A stretch of 36,541 bases of DNA from Thauera aminoaromatica S2 (GTDB lineage: Bacteria > Pseudomonadota > Gammaproteobacteria > Burkholderiales > Rhodocyclaceae). Under the pieces are notes generated by a model. It did no database searches, had not been told where the DNA came from, and saw only the letters and a program-made list of their open reading frames with translations. The position numbers and the translations under genes were made by a program. Within the stretch, counting starts at the first letter, position 1; every line of letters begins with the position of its first letter. The stretch covers positions 1 through 36,541 of the forward strand of contig NZ_AMXD01000024.1 of NCBI RefSeq assembly GCF_000310185.1. The letters are read 5' to 3'. Shown here piece by piece: positions 24,056-33,041 of this stretch.

Positions 24056-25219
24056 GTGACCGCGCCTGCCGACGACCTCGCCGATTGGCTGCGCCTCGCC
24101 TGCATCCCGGGCGTCGGCACGCAGGGCCAGCGCGCCCTGCTCGCCGCCTTCGGGCTGCCCGGCCACATCTTCGCCGCCGGACGCGGCGCGCTCGCCGCGG
24201 TGGTGGGCGGTCAGGCGGCGGACGCCGTGCTCGCCGTGCCGGCACACGAAGACATCGAGCGCACGCTCGCATGGGCGAGCGAGGCCGGCAACCGCGTCCT
24301 GACCCTGGCCGACGCCGACTACCCGCGCCAACTCTTCGACATCGCCGATCCCCCGGTGCTGCTCTACGTCAAGGGCGAGCCCGCGCTGCTATCGCGCCCG
24401 GGCATCGCGCTGGTCGGCGCACGCTCGGCGACCGCGGCCGGCGAAGCCAACGCCGAGGCCTTCGCGCGCACGCTCGCCCAGCAAGGCCTCGTCGTCGTCA
24501 GCGGACTGGCGCTCGGCATCGACGCCGCGGCACACCGCGGCGCGCTCGCCGCCGGCAGCACAGGGGCCGGAACGGTGGCGGTGATCGGCACCGGCATCGA
24601 CCGCATCTACCCGGCGCGCAACGCCGCGCTCGCGCGCGAGATCGCCGCTGCCGGCGCGGTGGTCAGCGAGTTTCCCCTCGGCACGCCGCCTCTGCAGCAC
24701 AACTTCCCGCGCCGCAACCGCCTGATCGCCGGACTGGCCGAGGGCGTACTGGTGGTCGAGGCGGCGCTCGGCAGCGGCTCGCTGATCACTGCGCGCCTCG
24801 CCACCGAGACCGGCCGCGAGGTGTTCGCGATCCCCGGCTCGATCCACTCGCCGCTGTCGCGCGGCTGCCATCGCCTGATCCGCGACGGCGCGAAGCTGGT
24901 CGAGACGGCGGAGGACGTCGTCGAGGAACTGCGCGGCCGCCTCGGCTGGCCAGCGCCGGTCGCCGCATCGGTAAAGGACCGCCGGAGTCGCGGCGCGGTA
25001 CCCGCCGTCCCGGCCGCACCCCCTCGCCAGGCCGCGCTCGCGCTCGATGGCGAGCGCACACGCGTGCTCGAGGCGATCGGCCACGATCCGGTGGACCTCG
25101 ACACGATCGCCGCACGCTGCGGCTTGACGGTCGATGCCCTCTACGCCATCCTGCTGCCACTCGAACTGGAAGGGCGCCTTGCCAAGCTGCCCGGCGGACG
25201 CTTCCAGCGCATCACCTGA
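24056..25219 (+). CDS. dprA: DNA-processing protein DprA
   Basis: Binds incoming single-stranded DNA and loads RecA during natural transformation. 387 aa from a GTG start. An N-terminal SAM/HhH-like region (LACIPGVGTQGQRALLAAFG) precedes the Rossmann-like DprA core with LVGARSATAAGEANAEAFAR, SGLALGIDAAAHRGAL, NFPRRNRLIAGLAEGVLVVEA and SGSLITARLA. A DprA-type winged helix lies at about 325-387. No clear Shine-Dalgarno site. Together with an exported ligase in the same window it fits a DNA-uptake capacity, though no other competence genes are visible. Confidence 0.96.
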   Translation: MTAPADDLADWLRLACIPGVGTQGQRALLAAFGLPGHIFAAGRGALAAVVGGQAADAVLAVPAHEDIERTLAWASEAGNRVLTLADADYPRQLFDIADPPVLLYVKGEPALLSRPGIALVGARSATAAGEANAEAFARTLAQQGLVVVSGLALGIDAAAHRGALAAGSTGAGTVAVIGTGIDRIYPARNAALAREIAAAGAVVSEFPLGTPPLQHNFPRRNRLIAGLAEGVLVVEAALGSGSLITARLATETGREVFAIPGSIHSPLSRGCHRLIRDGAKLVETAEDVVEELRGRLGWPAPVAASVKDRRSRGAVPAVPAAPPRQAALALDGERTRVLEAIGHDPVDLDTIAARCGLTVDALYAILLPLELEGRLAKLPGGRFQRIT

Positions 25220-25302
25220 AAGAGCGGCCGCGAGCCGCCGTCCCCATGCCCCAGCGGGGGCCCGGCCCTTCCGTCTCACCTGCCGATCCACGAGAGGCCG
25301 CC

Positions 25303-25773
25303 TTGTTCGACATCCTCGTATACCTCTTCGAGAGCTACATCCACGCCGACGCCTGCCCGGAAGGGGAGCTGCTCAACCGCAAGCTGTCCGCGGCGGGCTT
25401 CGAGCAGGACGACATCTCCGAAGCGCTGGAGTGGCTCGCCGGCCTGCGCCGCGTCGCCCGCGACATCCACCCCGGCACCGCACCGCAGGCCGGGTCGGTG
25501 CGCATCTATACCGAGGAAGAGCAGGCCCTGCTCGACGGTCGCTGCCGCGGCTTCCTGAGCCTGCTCGAGAGCGCTGGCGTGCTCGGCACCGCCCACCGCG
25601 AGCTGATCATCGAACGCGCGATGGCGCTGGCCGACTTCACCATCACGCTCAACCGGCTCAAGGTCATCGTGCTGATGGTGCTGTGGCAGCAGGAAGAGCC
25701 GATCGACACCCTGATGGTGGACGAGTTGCTGACCGAGGAAGACGACTGGGCCTACGAACCCACGGTGCACTGA
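25303..25773 (+). CDS. smg: Smg family protein (DUF494)
   Basis: 156 aa, matching the 157 of E. coli Smg. The start is placed at TTG 25303, giving MFDILVYLFESYIHADACP, because GAGAGG (25292-25297) lies 5 bases upstream and homologues begin with MFD. An in-frame ATG at 25245 has no ribosome site. The protein is helical with a conserved central EALEWLAGL and a C-terminal acidic tail. Role unclear; it sits after dprA (83 bp) and before topB (103 bp), the order usual in Betaproteobacteria. Confidence 0.93.
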   Translation: MFDILVYLFESYIHADACPEGELLNRKLSAAGFEQDDISEALEWLAGLRRVARDIHPGTAPQAGSVRIYTEEEQALLDGRCRGFLSLLESAGVLGTAHRELIIERAMALADFTITLNRLKVIVLMVLWQQEEPIDTLMVDELLTEEDDWAYEPTVH

Positions 25774-25876
25774 CCGGTCCACCCGCTCGGCTTGCCTGTT
25801 CCGGCGGGCCGTCCTTATCATCCGCCGCTTCCGAACCCACGCGCCCTCGCGGCGCGACCCTCGTTGACCGTCGAGC

Positions 25877-28441
25877 ATGAGCAAGCAACTGATCATCGCG
25901 GAAAAGCCTTCCGTCGCGCAGGACATCGCCCGTGCGCTGGGCGGCTTCACCAAGGAGAAGGACTACTTCGAGTCCGACGAATATGTATTGTCGTCGGCCG
26001 TCGGCCACCTGCTCGAGCTCACCCTGCCTGAGGAATTCGAGGTCAAGCGCGGCAAATGGACCTTCGCCCATCTGCCGGTGATCCCGCCCCACTTCGCGGT
26101 CAAGCCGATCGAGAAGACCGAGGACCGCCTCAAGCTGCTCACCCGACTCATCAAGCGCAAGGACGTCACCGGCCTCATCAACGCCTGCGACGCGGGCCGC
26201 GAAGGCGAGCTGATCTTCAACTTCATCGCCCAGCACGCCGGCACGAAGAAGCCGATGCAGCGCCTGTGGCTGCAGTCGATGACGGCGCAGGCGATCCGCG
26301 ACGGCTTCGCCCACCTGCGCGCCGCGCAGGACGTCGAAGGCCTGCGCAACGCCGCGATCTGCCGCGCCGAATCCGACTGGCTGATCGGCATCAACGGCAC
26401 GCGCGCGATGACCGCGTTCAACTCCAAGACCGGCGGCTTCCACCTCACCACCGTGGGCCGCGTGCAGACGCCGACGCTGGCGATGGTGGTCGAGCGCGAG
26501 GACCGCATCCGCAAGTTCAAATCGCGCGACTATTGGGAACTCGAGGCGCGCTTCGGCTGTGCCGCCGGCGAATACCCCGGGCGCTGGTTCGACGAGAAGT
26601 TCAAGCGCCCGGAAGGCGACGAGCACGCCACCGCCTTCCGCCTGTGGGACAAGGCCCAGGCCGAGGCCATCCGCGCCAAGTGCGAAGGCAAGCCGGGCGT
26701 GGTCAGCGAGGAGGCCAAGCCCTCCACCCAGCCGTCGCCGCTGCTCTTCGACCTCACCAGCCTGCAGCGCGAGGCCAACGGCCGCTTCGGCTTCTCCGCC
26801 CGCGTGACCCTGCAACTGGCGCAGGCGCTTTACGAAAAGCACAAGGTGCTGACCTACCCGCGTACCGACGCGCGCGCGCTGCCCGAGGACTATCTCGCCA
26901 CCGTGGGCGAGGTCATGCGCACGCTGCCCGACCAGTACGCGCCCTTCGCCAACGAGATCACCAGGCAGGGCTGGGTGCGGCCGAACAAGCGCATCTTCAA
27001 CAACGCCAAGATCTCCGACCACTTCGCCATCATCCCCACCGGGGCGCTGCCGAAGAGCCTGTCGGACGCCGAGCACAAGATCTACGACCTGGTCACCAAG
27101 CGCTTCCTGGCGGTGTTCTACCCCGCGGCCGAGTACCAGATCACCACCCGCATCACCCGCGTCGAGGGCGAGGCCTTCAAGACCGAGGGCAAGGTGCTGG
27201 TCAATCCGGGCTGGCTGACCGTGTATGGCAAGGAAGCCGCCAACGACGAGAAGGACGCCAAGGACGGCGGCGCCCCGCAGCTGGTGGCGGTGAAGCAGGG
27301 CGAGACGGTGTCCACCGAGGACATCGTGGTCAAGTCGCTGCAGACCAAGCCGCCGGCGCGCTTCAACGAAGCCACGCTGCTCTCCGCCATGGAAGGCGCG
27401 GGCAAGATGGTCGACGACGAGGAGCTGCGCGCGGCGATGGCCGAGCGCGGCCTCGGCACCCCGGCCACGCGCGCGCAGATCATCGAGGGCCTGATCAGCG
27501 AGCAGTACATCCACCGCGACGGCCGCGAGCTGATCCCGAGCGCCAAGGCCTTCTCGCTGATCACGCTGCTGAAGGGCCTCGGCGTCACCGCGCTGACCTC
27601 GCCCGAGCTCACCGGCGGCTGGGAATACAAGCTCGCGCAGATGGAGCACGGCAAGCTCAGCCGCGAAGCCTTCATGAACGAGATCGCCGAGATGACGCGC
27701 GAGGTGGTCGAGCGCGCCAAGCGCTACGAGTCCGACACCGTGCCCGGCGAATTCGTCACCCTGCAGACACCATGTCCGAAATGCGGCGGGGTGGTGAAGG
27801 AGAACTACAAGAAGTTCGCCTGCCAGGCCTGCGACTGGAGCACCTGGAAGATCGTCGCCGGCCGCCAGTTCGAGTACGACGAGATCGAGACCCTGCTGCG
27901 CGCAGGCAAGGTCGGCCCGCTGCTCGGCTTCCGCAACAAGATGGGGCGGCTGTTCAACGCCGACATCGTGTTGAACGAGGACAAGCAGCCCACCTTCGAC
28001 TTCGGCCAGCCCAAGGAAGGCGAGGGAGCGGAGGAGGTGGATTTCTCCGATCAGCAGCCGGTCGGCGCCTGCCCGAAATGCGCCAGCCGCGTCTTCGAGC
28101 ACGGCATGGCCTATGTATGCGAGAAGTCGGTCGGACCGGGCAAGAGCTGCGACTTCCGCTCCGGCAAGGTCATCCTGCAGCAGCCGATCGAGCGCGAGCA
28201 GATGGCCAGGCTGCTGACCGAGGGCAAGACCGAGTTGCTCAAGGGCTTCGTATCGGCGCGCACCCGGCGCAAGTTCTCCGCCTTCCTGGTGCGCGGCAAG
28301 GACGGCAAGGTCGGCTTCGAGTTCGAGGCCAAGGCACCCAAGGCCGGCGCCAAGCCCGCCGCCGGCAAAGGCGACGAAGCCGCAGGCGAGGACGCCGAAC
28401 CCGCCGCACCGCGCAAGCGCGCTGCGCGCAAGGCGAGCTGA
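25877..28441 (+). CDS. topB: DNA topoisomerase III
   Basis: Type IA topoisomerase that decatenates DNA. 854 aa, longer than the 653 of E. coli TopB because of a C-terminal extension. TOPRIM domain: LIIAEKPSVAQDIARALGG and the acidic DAGREGELIF; active-site Tyr327 in LTYPRTDARALPEDY (E. coli Tyr328). The extension holds a zinc-ribbon-like cluster (CPKCGGVVKE, CQACDW) at about 634-655, a further CPKC motif near 734, topoisomerase C-repeat-like units and a Lys/Ala-rich tail. Start ATG 25877 gives MSKQLIIAEKPS. The gene ends 27 bp before a REP-like doublet. Confidence 0.97.
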   Translation: MSKQLIIAEKPSVAQDIARALGGFTKEKDYFESDEYVLSSAVGHLLELTLPEEFEVKRGKWTFAHLPVIPPHFAVKPIEKTEDRLKLLTRLIKRKDVTGLINACDAGREGELIFNFIAQHAGTKKPMQRLWLQSMTAQAIRDGFAHLRAAQDVEGLRNAAICRAESDWLIGINGTRAMTAFNSKTGGFHLTTVGRVQTPTLAMVVEREDRIRKFKSRDYWELEARFGCAAGEYPGRWFDEKFKRPEGDEHATAFRLWDKAQAEAIRAKCEGKPGVVSEEAKPSTQPSPLLFDLTSLQREANGRFGFSARVTLQLAQALYEKHKVLTYPRTDARALPEDYLATVGEVMRTLPDQYAPFANEITRQGWVRPNKRIFNNAKISDHFAIIPTGALPKSLSDAEHKIYDLVTKRFLAVFYPAAEYQITTRITRVEGEAFKTEGKVLVNPGWLTVYGKEAANDEKDAKDGGAPQLVAVKQGETVSTEDIVVKSLQTKPPARFNEATLLSAMEGAGKMVDDEELRAAMAERGLGTPATRAQIIEGLISEQYIHRDGRELIPSAKAFSLITLLKGLGVTALTSPELTGGWEYKLAQMEHGKLSREAFMNEIAEMTREVVERAKRYESDTVPGEFVTLQTPCPKCGGVVKENYKKFACQACDWSTWKIVAGRQFEYDEIETLLRAGKVGPLLGFRNKMGRLFNADIVLNEDKQPTFDFGQPKEGEGAEEVDFSDQQPVGACPKCASRVFEHGMAYVCEKSVGPGKSCDFRSGKVILQQPIEREQMARLLTEGKTELLKGFVSARTRRKFSAFLVRGKDGKVGFEFEAKAPKAGAKPAAGKGDEAAGEDAEPAAPRKRAARKAS

Positions 28442-28468
28442 AGCCCCGCACCGGCCGCCTGGCGCCGC

Positions 28469-28543
28469 ATCGCGACTCGCGTCGCTCCCACAGGCCCTCC
28501 TGACACCGTGCCGGTTTTCCGTAGGAGCGACGCAAGTCGCGAT
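28469..28543. repeat. REP-like palindromic doublet, locus 2
   Basis: Arms at 28469-28490 (atcgcgactcgcgtcgctcc core) and 28522-28543 are inverted copies with two mismatches around a 31-nt loop. It is followed by gcagcgcatcgggtttgcgc, the same kind of flank as after the doublet at 1879-1952. It lies between the convergent topB and lrp genes. Confidence 0.9.
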
Positions 28544-28613
28544 CGCAGCGCATCGGGTTTGCGCGCGCCCGCGCAAGCGCGGCATCGCGACGCCCGTCTC
28601 TCCTGCGAAAGCT

Positions 28614-29138
28614 TCAGCTCACAGTGAAGCGCACGCCGCGGCGGGGCCGGCCGGGGCGGGCGATGTGCTCGAGCGGCAGCACGTGGGTCTGCTTGACCTT
28701 GCCGAGCACGATATCGGTCTTGATGTTGGCGATGCCGGGCAGGCGCAGCACGCGCTTCATCATCAGCTCGGAGAAGGCGGCGAGGTCGGGCGCGACGATG
28801 CGCAGCACGTAGTCCGCATTGCCGCTCACCGAAAAACACTCCAGCACCTCCGGCAAGGCCGCGACCCCGTCCTCGAAGGCCTCGGTGCGCACGCCGCCGT
28901 GGCGCTCGAGCACCACATGGGCGAACGCCATCACGTCCAGCCCGAGCGCGGCAGGGTCGAGCAGCGCCGCGTAGCCGGTGATCAGCCCGGCCTCCTGCAG
29001 GCGCTGCAGACGACGGCTGACCTGCGAGGCGGAAAGGTGCACCGCCTCGCCGAGCGTGGCGTTGGTCGCGTCGCCGCTGCGCTGCAGTGCGTCGAGAAGC
29101 GCAAGATCGTGGCGGTCTATGCTCAGGGTGCTCATCAT
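28614..29138 (-). CDS. Lrp/AsnC family transcriptional regulator
   Basis: 174 aa. N-terminal helix-turn-helix (LDALQRSGDATNATLGEAV, SASQVSRRLQRLQEAGLI), then a RAM ligand-binding domain with ECFSVSGNADYVLRIVAPDL. Such proteins form octamers and respond to amino acids. Two adjacent ATGs (29138, 29135) are possible; the GAGG site fits the second slightly better. Divergent from ipdC with 116 bp between, so it probably controls ipdC and itself, with an aromatic amino acid as likely effector (inferred). Confidence 0.94.
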   Translation of the reverse strand: MMSTLSIDRHDLALLDALQRSGDATNATLGEAVHLSASQVSRRLQRLQEAGLITGYAALLDPAALGLDVMAFAHVVLERHGGVRTEAFEDGVAALPEVLECFSVSGNADYVLRIVAPDLAAFSELMMKRVLRLPGIANIKTDIVLGKVKQTHVLPLEHIARPGRPRRGVRFTVS

Positions 29139-29151
29139 CCGGCCTCATAAT

Positions 29152-29206
29152 GCACGAAACGTGCGTATCGGCAGAGTTTATACCCGCATGATGCGCACAC
29201 GGTGCG
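29152..29206. promoter_or_regulatory. Two palindromes between lrp and ipdC, putative operators
   Basis: gcacg-aaa-cgtgc (29152-29164) and cgcac-acg-gtgcg (29194-29206) are palindromes of identical form: 5-bp arms and a 3-bp spacer. Their centres are 42 bp apart, four helical turns, as expected for a multimeric Lrp protein wrapping DNA. Possible -10 boxes are TATAAA on the minus strand between them and CATAAT (29219-29224) on the plus strand. Confidence 0.5.
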
Positions 29207-29254
29207 GAGCAGGCCAACCATAATGCCCGTCACCAGACCAAGGAGGAGACGAGC

Positions 29255-30883
<1,629 letters not shown>

Positions 30884-30892
30884 GTCCGCTGT

Positions 30893-31310
30893 AATCGCGA
30901 CTTGCGTCGCTCCTCCGAGAACCACTGCGCTCTGGGAGACGTGCGTAGGAGCGACGCGAGTCGCGATCGGGCGGTTCCGATGCGTCAGCGCGGGTCTTGT
31001 GCGCCGCAATCGCGACTTGCGTCGCTCCTACGAGAACCACTGCGCTCTGGAAGACGTGCGTAGGAGCGACGCGAGTCGCGATCGGGCGGTTCCGATGCGT
31101 CAGCGCGAGTTTTGTGCGCCGCAATCGCGACTTGCGTCGCTCCTGCGAGAATCACTGCGCTCTGGGAGACGTCCGTAGGGGCGACGCGAGTCGCGACCGG
31201 GCGGTTCCGATGCGTCAGCGCGAGTTTTGTGCGCTGTAATCGCGACTTACGTCGCTCCTGCGAGAATCACTGCGCTCTCGGAGGCGTCCGTAGGAGCGAC
31301 GCGAGTCGCC
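30893..31310. repeat. Array of four REP-like doublets with 115-bp period
   Basis: Four units begin at 30893, 31008, 31123 and 31238, exactly 115 bp apart; the last is cut at about 73 bp. Each has an arm aatcgcgacttgcgtcgctc, a loop containing cactgcgctct, an inverted arm taggagcgacgcgagtcgcg, then a linker with cggttccgatgcgtcagcgc that is itself repeated. Because linkers are also conserved, this is tandem duplication of a whole unit and not a CRISPR. The array fills most of the 485-bp gap between convergent ipdC and dps; no gene was found in it. Confidence 0.95.
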
Positions 31311-31320
31311 ACAGATACAG

Positions 31321-31343
31321 GAACGGGCCCCGCGGGCCCGTTC
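31321..31343. terminator. Perfect hairpin downstream of dps
   Basis: gaacgggccc (31321-31330) and gggcccgttc (31334-31343) pair perfectly over 10 bp with a 3-nt loop, 25 bp after the dps stop. On the plus strand it is followed by atttg, on the minus strand by a mixed sequence, so it has no true U-tract. A bidirectional terminator is plausible. Confidence 0.55.
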
Positions 31344-31368
31344 ATTTGCTGCACAAGCGCGGCGGGAA

Positions 31369-31839
31369 TCAGCCTTCGAGCAGGCTGCGCAGCATCCAGG
31401 CCGTCTTCTCGTGCACCTGCATACGCTGGGTGAGCAGGTCGAGCGTGGGCTCGTCGCTCGCCTTGTCGGCGATCGGGGCGATGCTGCGGGCGGTCTTGAC
31501 AACCGCTTCCTGACCCTGCACCAGCAGGCGGATCATCTCCTGCGCGTTCGGCACACCTTCCGGCTCGGCCATGCTGGTGAGCTTCTGGAATTCCTTGTAG
31601 GTGCCCGGCGCCGGGAAGCCGAGCGCGCGGATGCGTTCAGCGATCTCGTCCACCGCGAGCGCGAGTTCGTTGTACTGCGTCTCGAACATCAGATGCAGGG
31701 TGTTGAACATCGGCCCGGTCACGTTCCAGTGGAAGTTGTGCGTGGTCAGGTAAAGCGTGTAGCTGTCGGCGAGCAGACGCGACAGGCCCTCCGCGATCTT
31801 CGCGCGGTCCTTTTCCTTGATGCCGATGTCGATTTCCAT
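31369..31839 (-). CDS. dps: Dps family ferritin-like protein
   Basis: Dodecameric protein that binds DNA and oxidises iron with hydrogen peroxide. 156 aa. Ferroxidase-site residues His37 and His49 ([14 protein letters not shown]), Asp64 and Glu68 show the same spacing (12, 15, 4) as E. coli Dps His51, His63, Asp78, Glu82. The N-terminus is short with few Lys ([12 protein letters not shown]), so DNA binding may be weak. AGGAGA is 6 bases before ATG. It lies 116 bp downstream of oxyR on the same strand, with a candidate OxyR-controlled promoter between. Confidence 0.96.
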   Translation of the reverse strand: MEIDIGIKEKDRAKIAEGLSRLLADSYTLYLTTHNFHWNVTGPMFNTLHLMFETQYNELALAVDEIAERIRALGFPAPGTYKEFQKLTSMAEPEGVPNAQEMIRLLVQGQEAVVKTARSIAPIADKASDEPTLDLLTQRMQVHEKTAWMLRSLLEG

Positions 31840-31892
31840 GCTGGTTCTCCTGTGTATGCAGGCTTCACACCGCCCGCAGGGGTTTGCGCTTC

Positions 31893-31946
31893 ATGTTAGC
31901 GCCTGAGGGATGCATTGATCAAACCGATTACCCTGATGGATTCGAT
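31893..31946 (-). promoter_or_regulatory. Candidate dps promoter with phased GAT repeats
   Basis: Minus strand: TTGATC (31917-31922) and TAACAT (31893-31898) with an 18-bp spacer form a possible promoter. On the plus strand GAT recurs at 31917, 31926, 31935 and 31944, exactly every 9 bp, covering the -35 box and 24 bp upstream of it. This is where an activator such as OxyR would bind, but the 9-bp period differs from the 10-11 bp of the known OxyR site. Confidence 0.4.
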
Positions 31947-31955
31947 CAAGAATTT

Positions 31956-32912
31956 TCATCGCGAATCCACCCACGGCACCTGCCCGGGCGGCACGGCGCG
32001 GCCCACCGGACGCACGCCCGGCAGGGCGCTGTCGAGGATCGCCGCGCGCAGCACGTCGATCGCCCCGTTGCGCGGATAGGTCACCCGCCAGGCGAGCGCG
32101 ACGCGACGCGAGGGCTCCGGCATGGTGAAAGGCCGCACCGCGACCAGCGGATTCTGCGTCGCCATCTCGTCCGCTGCCGAGCTCGGCAGCACGGTCACGC
32201 CTAGGCCGGTGGCCACCATGTGGCGGATGGTCTCGAGCGAGCTGCCCTCGAGGGTGCGCTGCAGCCCGCCGATGTTGCGGCAGCTCGGGCACACCTCCAG
32301 CACCTGGTCGCGGAAGCAGTTGCCGGCACCGAGCAGCAGGAGCTGGTCGTCGGCGAGATGCTGGGGGTCGATCTCGCTTTCCGCATTCCACGGATGGTCG
32401 GCCGGGATCAGCACGCGGAAGGGCTCGTCATACACGGGCTGCGCCACCACGCCCGCCTCGTCGAAGGGCAGGCTGATGATGATCACGTCGAGTTCGCCGC
32501 GCTTGAGCGCCTCGGCCAGACGCGCGGTGAAGTTCTCCTGGATGATCAGCGGCATCCGGGGCGCGAGCTGATGCACGCGCGGAATCAGCCGCGGCAGCAG
32601 GTAGGGTCCGATGGTGTAGATCACGCCCACACGCAGCGGCCCGGCGAGCGGGTCCTTGCCTGCGGCGGCGATCTCCTGGATCTGGCTCGCCTCCATCAGC
32701 ACCCGCTCGGCCTGGGCGACGATCCGGCGCCCGGTCTCGGTGATCTTGACCTCCGAGGCGCTGCGCTCGAAGAGCTGGATGCCGAGTTCCTCCTCGACCT
32801 TCTTCACCGCCACCGACAGCGTGGGCTGCGACACGTGGCACTTCTCGGCGGCGCGGCCGAAATGACGCTCGTGAGCGAGCGCGACGAGATAACGGAGATC
32901 GGTCAGGGTCAT
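31956..32912 (-). CDS. oxyR: Hydrogen peroxide-sensing LysR regulator OxyR
   Basis: 318 aa. N-terminal LysR helix-turn-helix (MTLTDLRYLVALAHERHFGRA onward, shortened here), then the regulatory domain with redox Cys199 and Cys208 in GAGNCFRDQVLEVCPSC, at exactly the E. coli positions. Peroxide forms a disulfide between them and activates target genes. ATG 32912 is the usual OxyR start; an in-frame extension upstream runs through the TonB-receptor gene on the other strand and is not real. dps lies directly downstream, and tpx elsewhere in the window is another plausible target. Confidence 0.97.
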   Translation of the reverse strand: MTLTDLRYLVALAHERHFGRAAEKCHVSQPTLSVAVKKVEEELGIQLFERSASEVKITETGRRIVAQAERVLMEASQIQEIAAAGKDPLAGPLRVGVIYTIGPYLLPRLIPRVHQLAPRMPLIIQENFTARLAEALKRGELDVIIISLPFDEAGVVAQPVYDEPFRVLIPADHPWNAESEIDPQHLADDQLLLLGAGNCFRDQVLEVCPSCRNIGGLQRTLEGSSLETIRHMVATGLGVTVLPSSAADEMATQNPLVAVRPFTMPEPSRRVALAWRVTYPRNGAIDVLRAAILDSALPGVRPVGRAVPPGQVPWVDSR

Positions 32913-33006
32913 GGCTTCGACACGATGGAAGGGCGTGCACCCGGAGTCGACGGTGCCCGATGTTACCCCGACTGATCGTTGCTGCGCGCCCCGAAAGCGC
33001 ACTGGG

Positions 33007-33012
33007 TATACT
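33007..33012 (+). promoter_or_regulatory. Candidate -10 box of the TonB-receptor gene
   Basis: TATACT 29 bp before the receptor ATG, within the divergent 129-bp gap to oxyR. No good -35 box was found, which would suit a promoter needing an activator. Confidence 0.35.
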
Positions 33013-33041
33013 CGCGCATTCTGCGCCGCCGCCCGCTTCCG

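Noticed and set aside
25664-28585. A 973-codon minus-strand open frame
   Set aside because: Antisense to topB; the plus strand shows intact topoisomerase motifs.
30893-31310. CRISPR-like array
   Set aside because: The period is regular, but the arms are inverted copies of each other and the intervals between them are also repeated, so there are no unique spacers and no cas genes.
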